Below, piece after piece: positions 38,779 to 51,200 of a DNA stretch of 64,000 nt (positions are counted from its first letter, which is position 1; the number at the start of each line of letters is the position of its first letter). Location of the stretch: assembly GCA_963573315.1 (NCBI GenBank), contig OY752147.1:1054001-1118000 (forward strand), given 5' to 3'. This DNA is from Entomortierella parvispora. Its lineage: Eukaryota; Mortierellomycota; Mortierellomycetes; Mortierellales; Mortierellaceae. Both the position numbers and the translations under genes were made by a program. The notes beneath the pieces were generated by a model, which ran no database searches, was not told the DNA's origin, and worked only from the letters and a program-made list of their open reading frames with translations.

Positions 38779-40078
38779 GGCGGGATCTTCTTCCCACCCC
38801 CTCCCCCACTCTCTCATACAAAGCAAAAAGAAAGCATGACATCAAAAGCATCTAATGGAAATGAACCTGAAAGGACCAAGTACAATAAAGTAGAGCTATA
38901 GATCACTTCACGTTTGGAGATAGACAGGCATGTTGCAAAGGAGGTGAGGGGGAATTTTTTTTTAGGTACGAACCTCCAAGAGTTCGTTCGTCAGACCATC
39001 ATTTTTATCAAGAGAGGGGCAGCCGAAGTGATGCCAGAGCGAAAAAAAAAAAAAAAAAAAAAAGGGATCGTCAGGGATCTTGCAAACGTTGGCGCGCTTC
39101 ACCAAGAGCATTTGTACCGTTCGAGGAGGTGTCTGTTATCAGCGGCACAATTCTTGGGCAACTTTTTTTCCCTTGCTTCCTCCCCCCTTCCTTGTTCCAT
39201 CAAAGCACCACATCTGAAGGTAGTAGCCACACTCAGAGCCACCAAGGAAGTATGAGGCAGGGAGAAAGAGAAGTAAGAGGGTAGTGCTGCATCAACAAAG
39301 AAAATGAGGAGGGATCAAAAAGGGCAACGCAGATTGGTTTCTCTTCTTGAAGGAAGGTCCTGGATGGCCATTTGAAGCTTCTGCCTTTTGCATGTGCTGT
39401 TCATAGCAAGGGGGGAAAGGATCAAGCTGCATCTCTCTTTTTCTACACTGCAGCTCTTGGATAACGGTGAGAAGTGTCGAGGAGAGAAAGAGTAAGAGAT
39501 AGACAGAGAGGAGAGAGAAATTGTAGTAACGGCCTTCTACCCATCGTGGGTTCCTCGCCTCTTTTCCTCCAGGATTTCTATTCTGGCGAAAGGAAGGCAG
39601 TTGTCAGATGAAGGGGAACAAAACGGTCAAGTAGAAATCATTTACCCTTTCGCTATTTTTTCTTTGGTTCTTCGGCGCGGACAGTAAGATTATCGCGTCT
39701 CTCTGCTCCCTGTGCCCTTACTTGCCTACCATGCACAGCTTGTTGTCTGTCCCGTTATGGACTTGGTTTTCCTCCTGTTCTAAGTTATCGCGTCCCCCGT
39801 CCGCCCCTTCCCACTATCGAAGACTCAAGGGATGTAACTGACGCGCGCAAACCCAGCTCTTGCCCTCCTCGGTCCCGGTAAGAAAAGACGGTATAAATAC
39901 TCTAGGATCTCTTCTTCCCTGCCCACTTTTTCTCTATCCCTCATCCTCTTCTCAGTCCTTCTCTTCCTTCCTTCCCTTACCTTCAAGCCAATATCCTTCA
40001 TTCACCTAAAGGCGATCCACCCACAGCTGCAAGCAAGAAAACAAGACACACTACCTTCCATAAAAATAATAATATACC
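38779..40078. other. Intergenic region with promoter of the Lys/Asp-repeat gene
   Basis: 1.3 kb. An A21 tract lies near 39043. A TATA box at 39892 and a CT-rich leader to 40000 belong to the next gene. Frames at 38900-39260 span the A tract and look spurious. Confidence 0.5.
39892..39899 (+). promoter_or_regulatory. TATA box
   Basis: TATAAATA 187 nt before the start codon of the Lys/Asp-repeat protein, followed by a pyrimidine-rich leader, as in strongly expressed fungal genes. Confidence 0.55.
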
Positions 40079-41137
40079 ATGCACTCCCACAACGTCTACG
40101 TTGCTTTGGCCGCTCTTCTCTCAGTCTTGGCTTCGACTTCAATCACCCCTTCTGTCCAAGGCATGGCAGTCATCCCAGTCGGAGACTTCGCCAACGTCCA
40201 GTACGCGGCAGCTCACAAAATGACCGCCCGTTCGCTCTACCGTCGCCACCATCACGACCACGACAAAGATAACGAGGATGGCGATGAGGACAAGGGCAGA
40301 AAGAAGGTTCACCATGGCAAGGATAGAAAAGGCAAAGGTGGAAAGAAAGATGGAAAGGGTAAGGGCAGCAAGAGCGACAAAGGCCACACGAAGGACGGTG
40401 ACAAGAAGGACGGTGACAAGAAGGACGGTGACAAGAAGGATGGTGACAAGAAGGATGGTGACAAGAAGGGCGGTGACAAGAAGGATGGCGACAAGAAGGA
40501 CGGCGACAAGAAGGAGGCCGGCGATAAGACAGAGGGCAACAAGCACGACAGCTCCAAGAAGCCCGAAGACGGTGCTTCTCCTAAGAAACATGTCGCACCA
40601 ACTACTCCCGAGGCCCCCGAGGCCCCTGAAGTTCCTGCTTCTGATACTCCTCCCAAAGCAGAGAACCCAGAGTCACCCAAGAGCCAAGAAGACACCACTA
40701 AAACCCCCGAGGATACTACCAAGGCCCCCGAGGATAGCGCAATTGCCACTCCCGAGAGCGCTACAGATCCCGCGGCCAAGAAGGATCCCAAGACCGATAG
40801 TCCTCCCCTCACCACTGAGCCTGTTGCTCCTACCACCGCTGAACCAGCCACTCCTTCAGTCGCCGCGCCTGGTACACCTACTTCTACTCCAAATGCCGCT
40901 CCTTGGGGTGATGCCATGCCCACAACCGCGGCACCTCCATCCTCTACAGGACCTGCTGTCCCAGCTGCCACTCTTCAGCCACCAACCGCAGCCAACAGCA
41001 CGCAGAGAGTCAAGCCCGGTTCGAACGAGACCACTCCCCTCCCCCCTACTGGTACCTCCAGTGGCGCCTCCACCATCAAGAACCAGGCTGCCACCCTTGG
41101 ACTCGCGTCGTTAGTCGTGGCCGCTTATTTCTTCTAA
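40079..41137 (+). CDS. Secreted GPI-type protein with DGDKK tandem repeats
   Basis: A single exon of 352 residues. A signal peptide (HNVYVALAALLSVLASTSIT, cleavage after VQG-M likely) is followed by a possible KR/RR processing site near SLYRR and a His/Asp-rich patch (HHHDHDKDNEDGDEDKG). A Lys/Gly-rich segment then leads into eight DGDKK/GGDKK pentads. The second half is Pro/Thr/Ser/Glu-rich, suited to O-glycosylation, and the C-terminus (NQAATLGLASLVVAAYFF) fits a GPI signal. No enzyme domain is visible. The charged repeats suggest a wall or surface protein that binds ions or polyanions; this is a guess. It is convergent with the SMCR8-like gene, with 96 nt between stops. Confidence 0.8.
   Translation: MHSHNVYVALAALLSVLASTSITPSVQGMAVIPVGDFANVQYAAAHKMTARSLYRRHHHDHDKDNEDGDEDKGRKKVHHGKDRKGKGGKKDGKGKGSKSDKGHTKDGDKKDGDKKDGDKKDGDKKDGDKKGGDKKDGDKKDGDKKEAGDKTEGNKHDSSKKPEDGASPKKHVAPTTPEAPEAPEVPASDTPPKAENPESPKSQEDTTKTPEDTTKAPEDSAIATPESATDPAAKKDPKTDSPPLTTEPVAPTTAEPATPSVAAPGTPTSTPNAAPWGDAMPTTAAPPSSTGPAVPAATLQPPTAANSTQRVKPGSNETTPLPPTGTSSGASTIKNQAATLGLASLVVAAYFF
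40394..40513 (+). repeat. 15-bp coding tandem repeat (DGDKK)x8
   Basis: Eight near-identical 15-bp units; unit six encodes GGDKK. Synonymous GGT/GGC differences split the array into an early and a late block, as after slippage or unequal exchange. Confidence 0.9.
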
Positions 41138-41233
41138 AAAGGATCTCATTCCGTTCATGTATTTTTCATGTTATCTATCGATATCTTAGATTCAGCAATT
41201 TTCAATACAAATAATATTACAGTGCAACCGACT

Positions 41234-44200
41234 CTAGAGCTCATTTGATGCTGGCGCTACAGGGTCTTTACTCCACTCGTACTTGTCCACCATGTTTGCC
41301 AAGTGCTACAAAGTGAAGAAGCAACGATAGATTAGTCAGACCATACTTTGTTCATCAAGATCAATCGTGCATTCAAACGATATGCAAGTCCTTCGTCTTA
41401 CCACAATGATATCCCAATCGTCCTCGCCGGTAACGCCCCCGAGGAGTTCTCGGACAATGATCTCTTCTTCTTCAGTTAGCACGACTTGCTCCTTTTGTGG
41501 AGGTAGGTTCTTCTCATTGGACATTTGCTTTTCCTGCGGTGGAGGCCCTTGATCTTTAGGCTGTTGTTGACTTTGGTGAAGGAGTAGTGTGTTTCGGTTC
41601 AAGGCTAGCTCGCTCCCCTTTTGCTTCCACAGAGCGCCTACACCAGGGCGAAGTCCTTCCAAGGAGGACCTACGCAGAGAGTCCAAAGATGCTCTCCCTA
41701 ATCGACTCTGTGGCCCGGAACCAGGCGTTGAAGGTGTGTTCAATCGATGAGGGGATCCGCCAGAATCAACAGCAAAGGTCTCCATGGAGGTCTCATATTC
41801 TGTCGCACTTTCTTTACTTCCTGGATCGGGGTCATAGTGGTAATGTCGGTTGTGCACACTGTAGGCGGAATAAGGGCGTTGCCGCTGATGCTGATGAGCG
41901 CCTCGGCGCCGATCAGTTTCGCTGTCGTCGTATTCGGACCGGGTGGTCAAAGCTGAACCAGGAGCCGAGTTCACTGTTCGGGACAACGCGTCTAGTGAAC
42001 CAATTGAGCGTGCAGTGGATCTGGCACCTATACTCGAGGGCCAATCAACTCGCTGATGGTCATTATATGACGCTGCCGGCGTCCCAAGAGTCGCAGGCCC
42101 AGACAATGAAGGGGATGTTATCCTAGACACATTAGCTGATGACGACCGGCTGCTCTTGTTAGATTCCACCAGTGCAGAAGGAGTGCGCAAGGATGGCGAT
42201 ATCATCCTTGTTGGTTCTAGAGAGGCCATTTCCTGGATTGTGAGCGGCATCTCCTGATCCAAGCATGACATATCGGGGAGCAAGGGTCTCTCTGTGTCCG
42301 TCAGATCCATGCTAGACCGAGAGTAGCTTAAAGGGTAAGCTGAGAAGCTCGCCATCTGTGCTGGTGTGGCTGTTGGGTCAGTGGCATCGACTTGGGCCAG
42401 TGATGAGTGTTGTGCTTGGTCTTTCTTCGCCTCTCGATCAACAACTGGATCCAGAACCACAAGTTCTTGCGGCCTGTCTGGGTTTGTGAACAGCTGGTTG
42501 TCCTTTTTCTCTCCAACTTCCTCGCCAGGACTGGCTGCATCCTCTGCCTCTTGGATTTGGGCCGCTAACTCTTCCAGGTCTCCTTCGCTAGCGTTCCGAC
42601 TCCTTCGTTTCCGCTTCGACTTCAACCATGCTTTGGCTTTTGCGCGAGTAGAACCGCGTCTCTTGACATCCTTGCTTAAGCTTGAATCTGTAAAGTCGCG
42701 ACTGGTCCGAGGACTATTTTGCTCGATAGGTTTTTGTTTGCCTCCTTCCCCCTCTAAAGGAACATCCAGATGTGAACGGCCACCTGTTGAGCCCGACGAT
42801 GGATCCGGTGGATTGGCTATCATCCCTGGAGTAGACGAGGGACCAAATGACATGGATCTGAGAGCGCCGGCCAGGCTTCGGAATGAACCCGACGGAGGAG
42901 GAGAAGCAGCAGATCCCAGGGAAAGCCTCTCTGCCTCATGCATACCTCGATCTCCATCAAATTGAAAGGCTTTCCCATCTGTCTTTGAGAAGGGAGGGTG
43001 GAGCGACAATGGCCGCTTGGGCTTTAATCGTCTCAGACCCACGGCACTCTTGTTTGTGGAGGAGTTCAGTGGCGTAAGAGCATCCGCCAACGTCGCGTGA
43101 GCGTCATCCACTCTTTGGTCTGTCGACCGGTCGTTGCGTTCTGGCAAATGCAACGATGGCCCATATTTTTCGTCCTGAAAGTCATTCAATTCTCCTGTAA
43201 CATCCGAATCACTGGCGCTGGCCAATCCCGTCTTCTCCTTGATATCACGAAAATGGTCAATATCCGCCTTGCGATTCCGTTCCCGTTCTCGTTCCCTATC
43301 ACGCTCCTTCTCCTTTTCTCTGATTTCTCTATTACGGCTTGGACTGGGGTGATTTGTGCTTGAAGGGTTCCGGGACCTCCGATTTCCTCCTGGACTGGAA
43401 CGCCCACTGTTCATTCGACGTCTTCGTCCATGGGTCCCGTCGAGGGTCTTTTCTGAATCTTGACGTCCAAAAGCAGCCAATGCTGGGTCAATCATCGCAA
43501 CGCTCTTGGCGCTCCAGTATTCGAACCATTTTTTCCATTTACGCATTCCTTGGGATGTTGTGTACTGCATCGGTCCTCCGCTCTGACTTGATTCATCACC
43601 AGAGACCTCAGCACCCTCGCCATACCTCGATGAGCGCTCACATCTATCAAAGCGTGGTTCACTTCGAGTATGATCCATAGGCGAGCGCCTTACTCGACCG
43701 CTCAGGCTTTCAGAGCGCTCAAGGTGGCCTTTTTCGGCGTCCGATGACTCGTGCGACGACACGGATGCAGATCGAGCGGCAGAGCCTCTAGACAAAACAG
43801 TAGCTCCAAGGTGAAGCGAGGGTGGATACGCAGATGTGTCTCTTCGACTGATTCGTGAGATGCCACTACTCTTGCTTAGAAGAGGCGACTGGCGTGAGCT
43901 GCGAAAGTTGTTTTGGTACGAGAATGATTCGCCGTCGTCCGAGGCACCACTGGAGTAAAAGGACTGAGCTCCTGGATGCGATAGTAGACTGCCATGGTAG
44001 AGCCTTCCGTGCAAGACCAAATGGTAGAACAAGAAGGCCTTGAGAAGGATTTCGGATAACTTGCCATCGACGAACGCCAAGAAGGAGGTGTCTTCGGCAA
44101 AAATGCTCAGGTTGCGAAAAATGGCTTCCAAAAAGATGCCGTCCGAGTATTGTCGTCCATTCACCCACGTAAGCGTGTCGTAATCCAGTACACATATGTC

Positions 44201-47200
44201 AGACTCTAGAAACTTGGGGTCGATCCTGCTACAGTCCACACCGATCATTGACAGCGTGTCCATGTCTTCAACTCTGAGCAGTCCCTGTCCTTGGAACCAT
44301 GGGATGACCTTTCGCTGATGCTCAATCAGTTGTTCTTCTCGAGACGGATATCCGGCATGAGGCACGAACATGGACAAGACGGATACGAGGCTACGCACTT
44401 TCATTTCGCTCTCCGTTTGTCCCATTACGCAAACTTTTTGTCCGCTCAACAGAGCAAAGACAAGATGCTTTGAAATCACAGGATCTCTGAGCATCGTCTC
44501 GAGAATAGCCGAGGGGCTGTGCATGACTTGAACAGTTCCAGAGCCGACAATCCCAACGCTGACGCCGCTTTGACCAGAGTTTCGATGTTGTGTCCTGAGG
44601 AACGAGCTGGTTGCAGGCAGAGATTCGCCACCAGTCACCCCGGTGGGGAAAGACCAAGGAGCCTGCTCCACGGTACCCACATCTCTTGCCGGAAATTGAG
44701 CCGCGTCCTTGGCATGATGAAGTGTTTGCTGCTCTTGGTGCCATTCTGCCACTCTTGCCGATCGGTCTAGCGGTGCTATCCCAAATGCGTCTCTAGTTGG
44801 TGTGTCTGTGTGCGTTGCTAGCCCAGTTATGGCTGTGAAGAATGAGGCCGCGTCGTCCAAAGAGTCATAGCCGGTTTCCTCGTCGTCAGCATCCTCTGCT
44901 TCCAGTCCTCTTTTCCTTTCTCCATTCACGCCATCAAATTCTTGGCGGGGGATTGGGGAAATGTCTGTTGCGTTGGAAACCAACTTTTCTTGCACGACGG
45001 AAAGGCCATCTTCAGAATAAGCACTGGCGAGAGATATTCCCTGTAAAAGCTCTACAAGAGGAACATGCGACTCGTACTGATGGCTTGGGCGAGTGGCCAG
45101 CCTAGGTTACATTGTCAGGAATGTGTTGAGTAATAGTTGTATACTCCTTGATAGCATAGAGTCGAAATTTTAGGCGTACCTGTTAAAATCAGGATTTCGG
45201 AAATTCATTTGGAACCTAGACAAGACAAGATCAGAGAGGATAAAAAAAAAGGCAAAACAGGGGTTATCTCCCAGTCTTTTACGTTATAGCCCCTGTTTAG
45301 GGGAGGAATCCTAACAAACCTTTTCCCAATGGTAATGCTTGAAGCAGTGGGGTCTAAGTCAATCATCAAAAAGTAATGAAGCGGCTGTTGTTAAGGAGTT
45401 GAGCTTCATCGATATATGCGTTGCTGATAATAAATGTTGCTTACTCATTCGTTTGAGGTTGTCGGAGGCTTCCCCTAGAAGCAGTGAGTCTGCTTGAAAA
45501 TCCTTGAGAATGTCCTTCATTTTTTTGATGCCGAGATGGAACTGAATAGAAGAGTTCCAGACCAGTGTGGCGATGCACAGCTCTCGGAGAGGGCGGAAGA
45601 CGACCTCGTCGCGAAATATTGGGTATAGTGTTGTTACATATTGTGCCTCATACTCTGGTGCCTCAAACATTGTGTCGTAGTCTGAAACGACTGAGTTTTT
45701 CCTCGATAGATCCTGCTGCTGCAAGCCTAAAAGCTGTGGGATAGGCGCCGACATTCCGTCCCCGAGATTTCCTGGCCCTGTGATATCTAGAATCCTGGCA
45801 GGCCCTCCCACACTCGGCGTTGATTCTTTCCGTCGTATCCTGGAGCCAGGTCGGGAGGCCGTTCCCAAAAAAAGAGAAGGGTCTGAGAGTCCAGCTCGAC
45901 CAGAGGCCAGTAATGCTAGATTTTCTGAGGATGTCATGGGCGAAAGATCCGATATGGGTACCGGTATAGATTGGACGCTTTCATTTCCTTCTTCGCCATG
46001 TCCCAGCAATGGCTGACCATCGATGGAGTAGTGCTCCAATACACTGATAATATGAGTTGCTGTTTCGATGGCATCGCGGATGGACTCTAGATCCGTCTTT
46101 TGCGACTCGATCAAACTTTCCGCTGGGCTTGCTAGATCGGACAATCCTGAACCTTCCCAAGTTGATTGCGCAATGGCATCGTGGCTGATTCCTGAAGCAC
46201 TGGAAGATTCCTTTGGGGATCCTGTTGGTGTTATATGGGCTGAGGACATCAAGTCTGGTGGACCTTCTGACAGTATGTTGTTGGTATAATTCAAATCCCG
46301 GAGCTTTTTGGTGAGATCCTGCCTGAATAGGGTGTAGTTGCCTGTCTTGAAGTGAAGTGTTGCTTTTCCAAACTTTTGTCTGAGTGCTTCGTAGTTCATC
46401 ATGATTTTGTGTGGGTCTCTGGTGATATAAGATACACTGAACGGCCGAACAAATCCTCTTGCGTTTATATCAAACAGCGTAAAATGGTGGACCTAATTTG
46501 AATAAAGACGGTCGGGTTAGTGGGTTAGTAAACAGACCAATGGTCGACTCCATAAGCAAGAGAAAGTAGATGATTACATATGCCCAATATCCCTTTTCCT
46601 CGTCGCTAATATGCACTTCAATGTCCTCCGGAATGTGAAAAGAACCAGAGCTATATTGTTACAGCCAGACGAAAGAACGAAGAGTAAGTTGTATGCTTGA
46701 CGTGATTTTCAATGGTATGCGGTGCAGCTGTCGCATGCTCCTACGCTTCTTTAGCTTGCTGATCAACTGAGGTGATCCTAAGAACAAACTCGTGGATGTC
46801 AAACGGAATGTGTTTTTCTTTTGGGCTCGTGGTGCGCTCTCCGTGCAGGGTCGACTCTGCAGATTCTTGTTGATTTCCTTCCTGAGTTTGTTGTTTATGC
46901 AAGGAATACGAGTCGTGTGTCAAGTCCACGACATTGTCAGGAATGGTCATCACAGCTCTTGGACCCTCCACCTCTGAAAACTCTGAGATGAGCACAAAGT
47001 CGGGGAGATCGTCGCTTGATTTCTGGAACCACCAACTCGAGGAGGATGTTGGATCATCCAAGGAAGGCATCGGTTGCCTTTGCGCCGCCCCACGTGCTCC
47101 TGGCGGCCCTGGATTGAAAGTGCCTCCCTCTGAGGAAGAGCTGGGCGGAGCTCGCAATCCGTTGCTCATTGATTCATGCCCTAGAGCAGCAGTTCCTACT

Positions 47201-47568
47201 GAACGAGAACTCGACAGGAGTCGCGTGGCAGGAGCTAGCATTGGAGAGCTTGCCTCGGACTGAGAGCCAGAGCCAAGGGCTGGTTGATTAGACCTGGATC
47301 CTGCAGAGGCGGGAAAAGTACCCGAGGCGGTCTCAAAGTGAGCAGCCAGGGAGGGGGATGCGATCTGTGAGGCAGAAGCTGACCGAGGCAACATCTGGGA
47401 AGAGCCTTGCTGGTGTTGCGATGTGGACAGGGGAGCCTGTGGTGGTTGTGGTGGTTGTGGTGGTGGGGATGCGGCGGCACTCGGCACCGGGGGGGAGGCG
47501 GCAGCGGTAGCCTCGAGGTCTTCATAGTTGCTATCGATCGACTCTGGGAAAGCGGTCCAGTTGAACAT
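41234..47568 (-). CDS. SMCR8-like longin/DENN protein, very large
   Basis: Seven exons on the minus strand, 47568-46745, 46650-46578, 46492-45445, 45353-45320, 45215-45180, 45101-41402 and 41305-41234, join in phase for 1928 residues (human SMCR8 is about 940). After about 190 disordered residues comes the longin part: DFVLISEFSEVEGPRAVMTI, FDIHEFVLRITSVD, then across two introns IEVHISDEEKGYWAY and VHHFTLFDINARGFVRPFSV, and KTGNYTLFRQDLTKKLRDLN. This order and wording match SMCR8. The DENN part lies near 875-1060 (HLVFALLSGQKVCVMGQTES, LVSVLSMFVPHAGYP, VLDYDTLTWVNG, KLSEILLKAFLFYHLVLHGR). The remaining 850 residues are disordered, with an acidic C-terminal helix (EEEEIIVRELLGGV, VDKYEW). In animals SMCR8 acts with C9orf72 and WDR41 on autophagy and lysosomal signalling; the fungal role is unknown. 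Confidence 0.8.
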
Positions 47569-48276
47569 TGCTGCTGTAGGATAGGTAGGAAAGATACGAG
47601 GAGGCGGTGGTGGAGGAAGACAGGGACGACTATGTCAGTGAATAAGATGATGTTCAAGCAGGCATGGCCAGAGAGAGGCGATGGCCGCAGTTCCTCGGGA
47701 TCGCAGGAGCGATGAGGATGAAGAGGAGAGGGAGAGGAAGGGGTCGAGGGGGAGAGAAAGGCGGCAATGAGAGCGAGGGGGGAGCAGGAGGAGGAGGGGG
47801 AGTGGAATGGAGGTGAGACGAGCGGGCCATGCACACATGCATTGGTTGGGCATGAAAGAGGTGAGAGAAAAAAAGGTCACCTGACCAGAGAGGCATTGAC
47901 ATGTTCACGTTCACGTTGCCACCAACCCCGTGTGAAATGCATGGAACAGTGAGAGCACACAGGGCACATATCAGGGCACACATCAGGGCACACACACACA
48001 GGGGTGTGCTGCTGCTCTCTCTCTCTCTCTGCACTCTGCACTGCACTGCACACCCCTGCAAAAGACCAATGGACAGGACTGACCGACAGGCAGACAGACA
48101 GACCGATAGGCAGACACTCAGGGACAGCTGTCCAGACCTTTGGGCGACCAAGGCAACGGTGCACACCTGTTCTTTCTCTTGCCCCTCTTCTTCCTTCTTT
48201 CTTTTTGTTCTTCTTTGTTCTTCGTCTCGTCTTCTTCACGTCCTTTCTTCTTCCTGCAGCGTATTCCCGGCTTCTC
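47569..48276. promoter_or_regulatory. Divergent promoter region, SMCR8-like / kinesin
   Basis: 708 nt between start codons. It contains CA-, CT- and GACAGACAGA-type short repeats at 47970-48120 and pyrimidine runs before the kinesin start. No gene seen. Confidence 0.45.
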
Positions 48277-51200
48277 ATGTTCAAGTCCGTCGCTGACAGA
48301 CTGGGATTCCCCCATTCCACCTCAAACTCATCTCTTTCGTCTCATCCATCTTCTGGCCCATCTTCGCCCACGTCTTCATCCTCAGGACATCATCACCACC
48401 ACCGCACGACCATCTTTTCCTCTGCTCCCCATGTTCGCTCCCCAAGCAGGCAACACCAGACCCCTCTCCACGGCAGAACCACCACCTTGGCCTCCGCCGT
48501 GACAAACGGCCGAGCTACCCCTGCTGGTCCTCGAAAGGCTGTATCCTCGGCCAAGCCTGTCTTGCCTCCTTTGACCTTCAACAGCTCTCGTGATGACAGC
48601 AACAGTCTCTACGACTCTGTCACCAACGCAGGATCCACGACTGACGAGCAGCATCAGCCTTCCAGAGCCGCCGAGAATGTCACAGTCTCAGTGCGCGTTC
48701 GGCCCTTCAGCGTGACAGAATTGAGGGTCGCAGGCGGACCTTCCGAGGTTTGGGCTGTCCAGGAAGGATCGAGGATCACTTATGCAGACGAATACACCAT
48801 GGCTGCGCGACGTGCAGCGGTCGATTATGCCTATGGTACGTCTCCTTTCCCTCCCTCAGCCTCGCTAAACTGCAGTCCAAGAAGAGAGACATGGCCCTGG
48901 TCATTTGGGTTCTGTGGGGAAGAGGAAATTAGTGGAGCGAAACGGATTAGGGTGGCACCAAAATGCAATTAAGTCAGCTTGTGGTTACGGCCCTATTGCG
49001 TGTCGTCCGTTCGTTGCCTTCAGAACAATCATTTCTTGGCAAGAAGAAAAGTAGTTTGATCGACTGTTTTTTTTTATCTTTTTTCAACGCTAGATCATGC
49101 CCTGACTGGAAGCGACAATGAGCTCATCTATTCCTCCAGCGTAAAGCACCTGGTCCAGTCCGCAATGGAGGGATATAATGGTCAGGACTCGTTCGATGGG
49201 AAATGAGACGAATGTGATGACGGTTATGAGTGCGCTGATACAAACTCAATCTCTTTGCTCGTAAATAGGCACTGTCTTTGCCTATGGACAGACCTCTTCA
49301 GGAAAAACATATGTAAGGGTGACACCTGCCTCTCTCTCTCTCTCTCTCTTTCTGTTTGTAATCATTGACCAGGTGCATTGATCCTAACAGCCTTTTATTA
49401 ATCCTTAGACCATGGTATGTCCTCATGGAGCAAAAGACTGCAGGATAGCGCCCAAGAATGGCATTGAAGCACGAGAAGTTATAGTCTGACCATGATCATC
49501 ATGTACTGTTTTAGAGCGGAACAGAAAGACAGCTGGGTATCACGCCTCGTGCTGTGGACGACGTGTTCAAGTATATCCGAGAAAATTCTGAGCGCGAGTT
49601 CTTACTGCGCGTGTCTTACCTCGAAATCTACAACGAAAGCATCCGCGACCTACTTTCTCCGGAAGCAATCGATCTACGAATCCATGAGGACAGGAAGGTA
49701 CGTGCAGCCATATGAAAAGCTCCACTAACATGGAGTACACAAATCTTAAAAGTTCTGGCTCGACCCTTCTTAGCGCGGTGTTTATGTTAGTCCACTCAAG
49801 GAAGAGATTGTCACCACACCAAGTCAGGTTATGAGAATCCTCCAAAGAGGCGATCGTACGTTTCAGCTCTTTAGTACGATGAAGAATGAAGATGCGCTTC
49901 AAACTGTCCTCGCTGACAACTTCATCGTCCTTCCTGTCATTAGAACAACGACACACTAGTTCAACGGATTACAACGCTCACAGCAGTCGATCGCACTCCA
50001 TATTTCAAATTGTAAGGAAGGATCGTAGCGCTGGTGGGTGTCAACAATGGCGAAACATCGATTCACTCCTGTTTTCAATATTGATAGGTAATTGAGAGTA
50101 GAGAGCGTGCCCCGACGGCGCCACGGAGTCCGTCAGGCCGCAAGTTCAGTTTAGGACTGGGAAAGTCTCCTAGTGCAGTCCGTGTGTCCCAGCTGAACTT
50201 GATTGACTTGGCAGGATCTGAAAAAGCTTCGTCTGACGCAGATCGGAGAAAAGAAGGTGCCTTTATCAACAAGTCCCTTCTCACACTTGGCACCGTTATT
50301 TCCAAACTAACCGAGGAAAAAGGGTATAGTTCATCTCCTAAAACATCTTTTTGCAAGTCGTTGGATCATAACTGAAGAGAGGATATTTCGCTGACGACTT
50401 ATTTTATAGGGCTCATGTTCCTTACCGCGACTCCAAGTTGACCCGAATTCTTCAATCATCTCTGAGTGGAAATGCCAGGGTGTCTGTCATCTGTACCATC
50501 AGCCCGTCCTTCACGAACGTGGAGGAGTCGCACAACACTCTGAAGTTTGCAGCCAGGGTCAAAAAGGTCGTCACGAAAGCTCATACGAACCAAGTCATGG
50601 ATGATAAGGCGCTCCTTGAGAAATACCGACGGGAGATTTCAGAACTCAAGGCACAGCTTCTTTTGACAACTGCCGCTGGTGGTGACTCTTCAGGAACGGA
50701 AGGATTTGGAGAACTGGACAAAGACAAACATGCGGAACTCTCTCACCTGTTGGAGAAGGAGCGACTCAAACACGAAGAGGAGATGGTAGAGATGAACATG
50801 GTCAGGAACGCACTCAAGGAGAGAATAGAGCATCTGACAAAACTGATCCTGACCTCACAGTCCATCAGTGCCAAAGCGGGTAACGGACCCAATAGTCAAC
50901 CCTCGGTGATGGGTCGATACACTGTTGAAACTACGGCGGATGGCACGGTTTTCGAGTTTCCCAAGGAGATTGAATCCCGATTGGCCAGAAAGGATACAAT
51001 TGTACGACAACTGCAGGATGAATTGGAGGCACAGCAGAGCAAAATGGCATTGATGAAGAGTGCGCTTCAACGGACCATGGGCGAAGTCGTCGATATTGAA
51101 AAGACTCTGGCCAAGTTGGAGATGGAGCCTCCCCGGGACAAGTTTTTGATCGAAAAGAGAGCGTCGATTATGAATATGAACGGACTTGTGATCACGGACG

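Noticed and set aside
40309-40971. 220-codon minus-strand frame with Ser/Phe/Leu repeats
   Set aside because: Antisense of the DGDKK repeat protein; the plus strand has signal peptide, GPI signal and TATA box.
42366-42965. 199-codon plus-strand frame
   Set aside because: Shadow of the Ser-rich part of the SMCR8-like gene.
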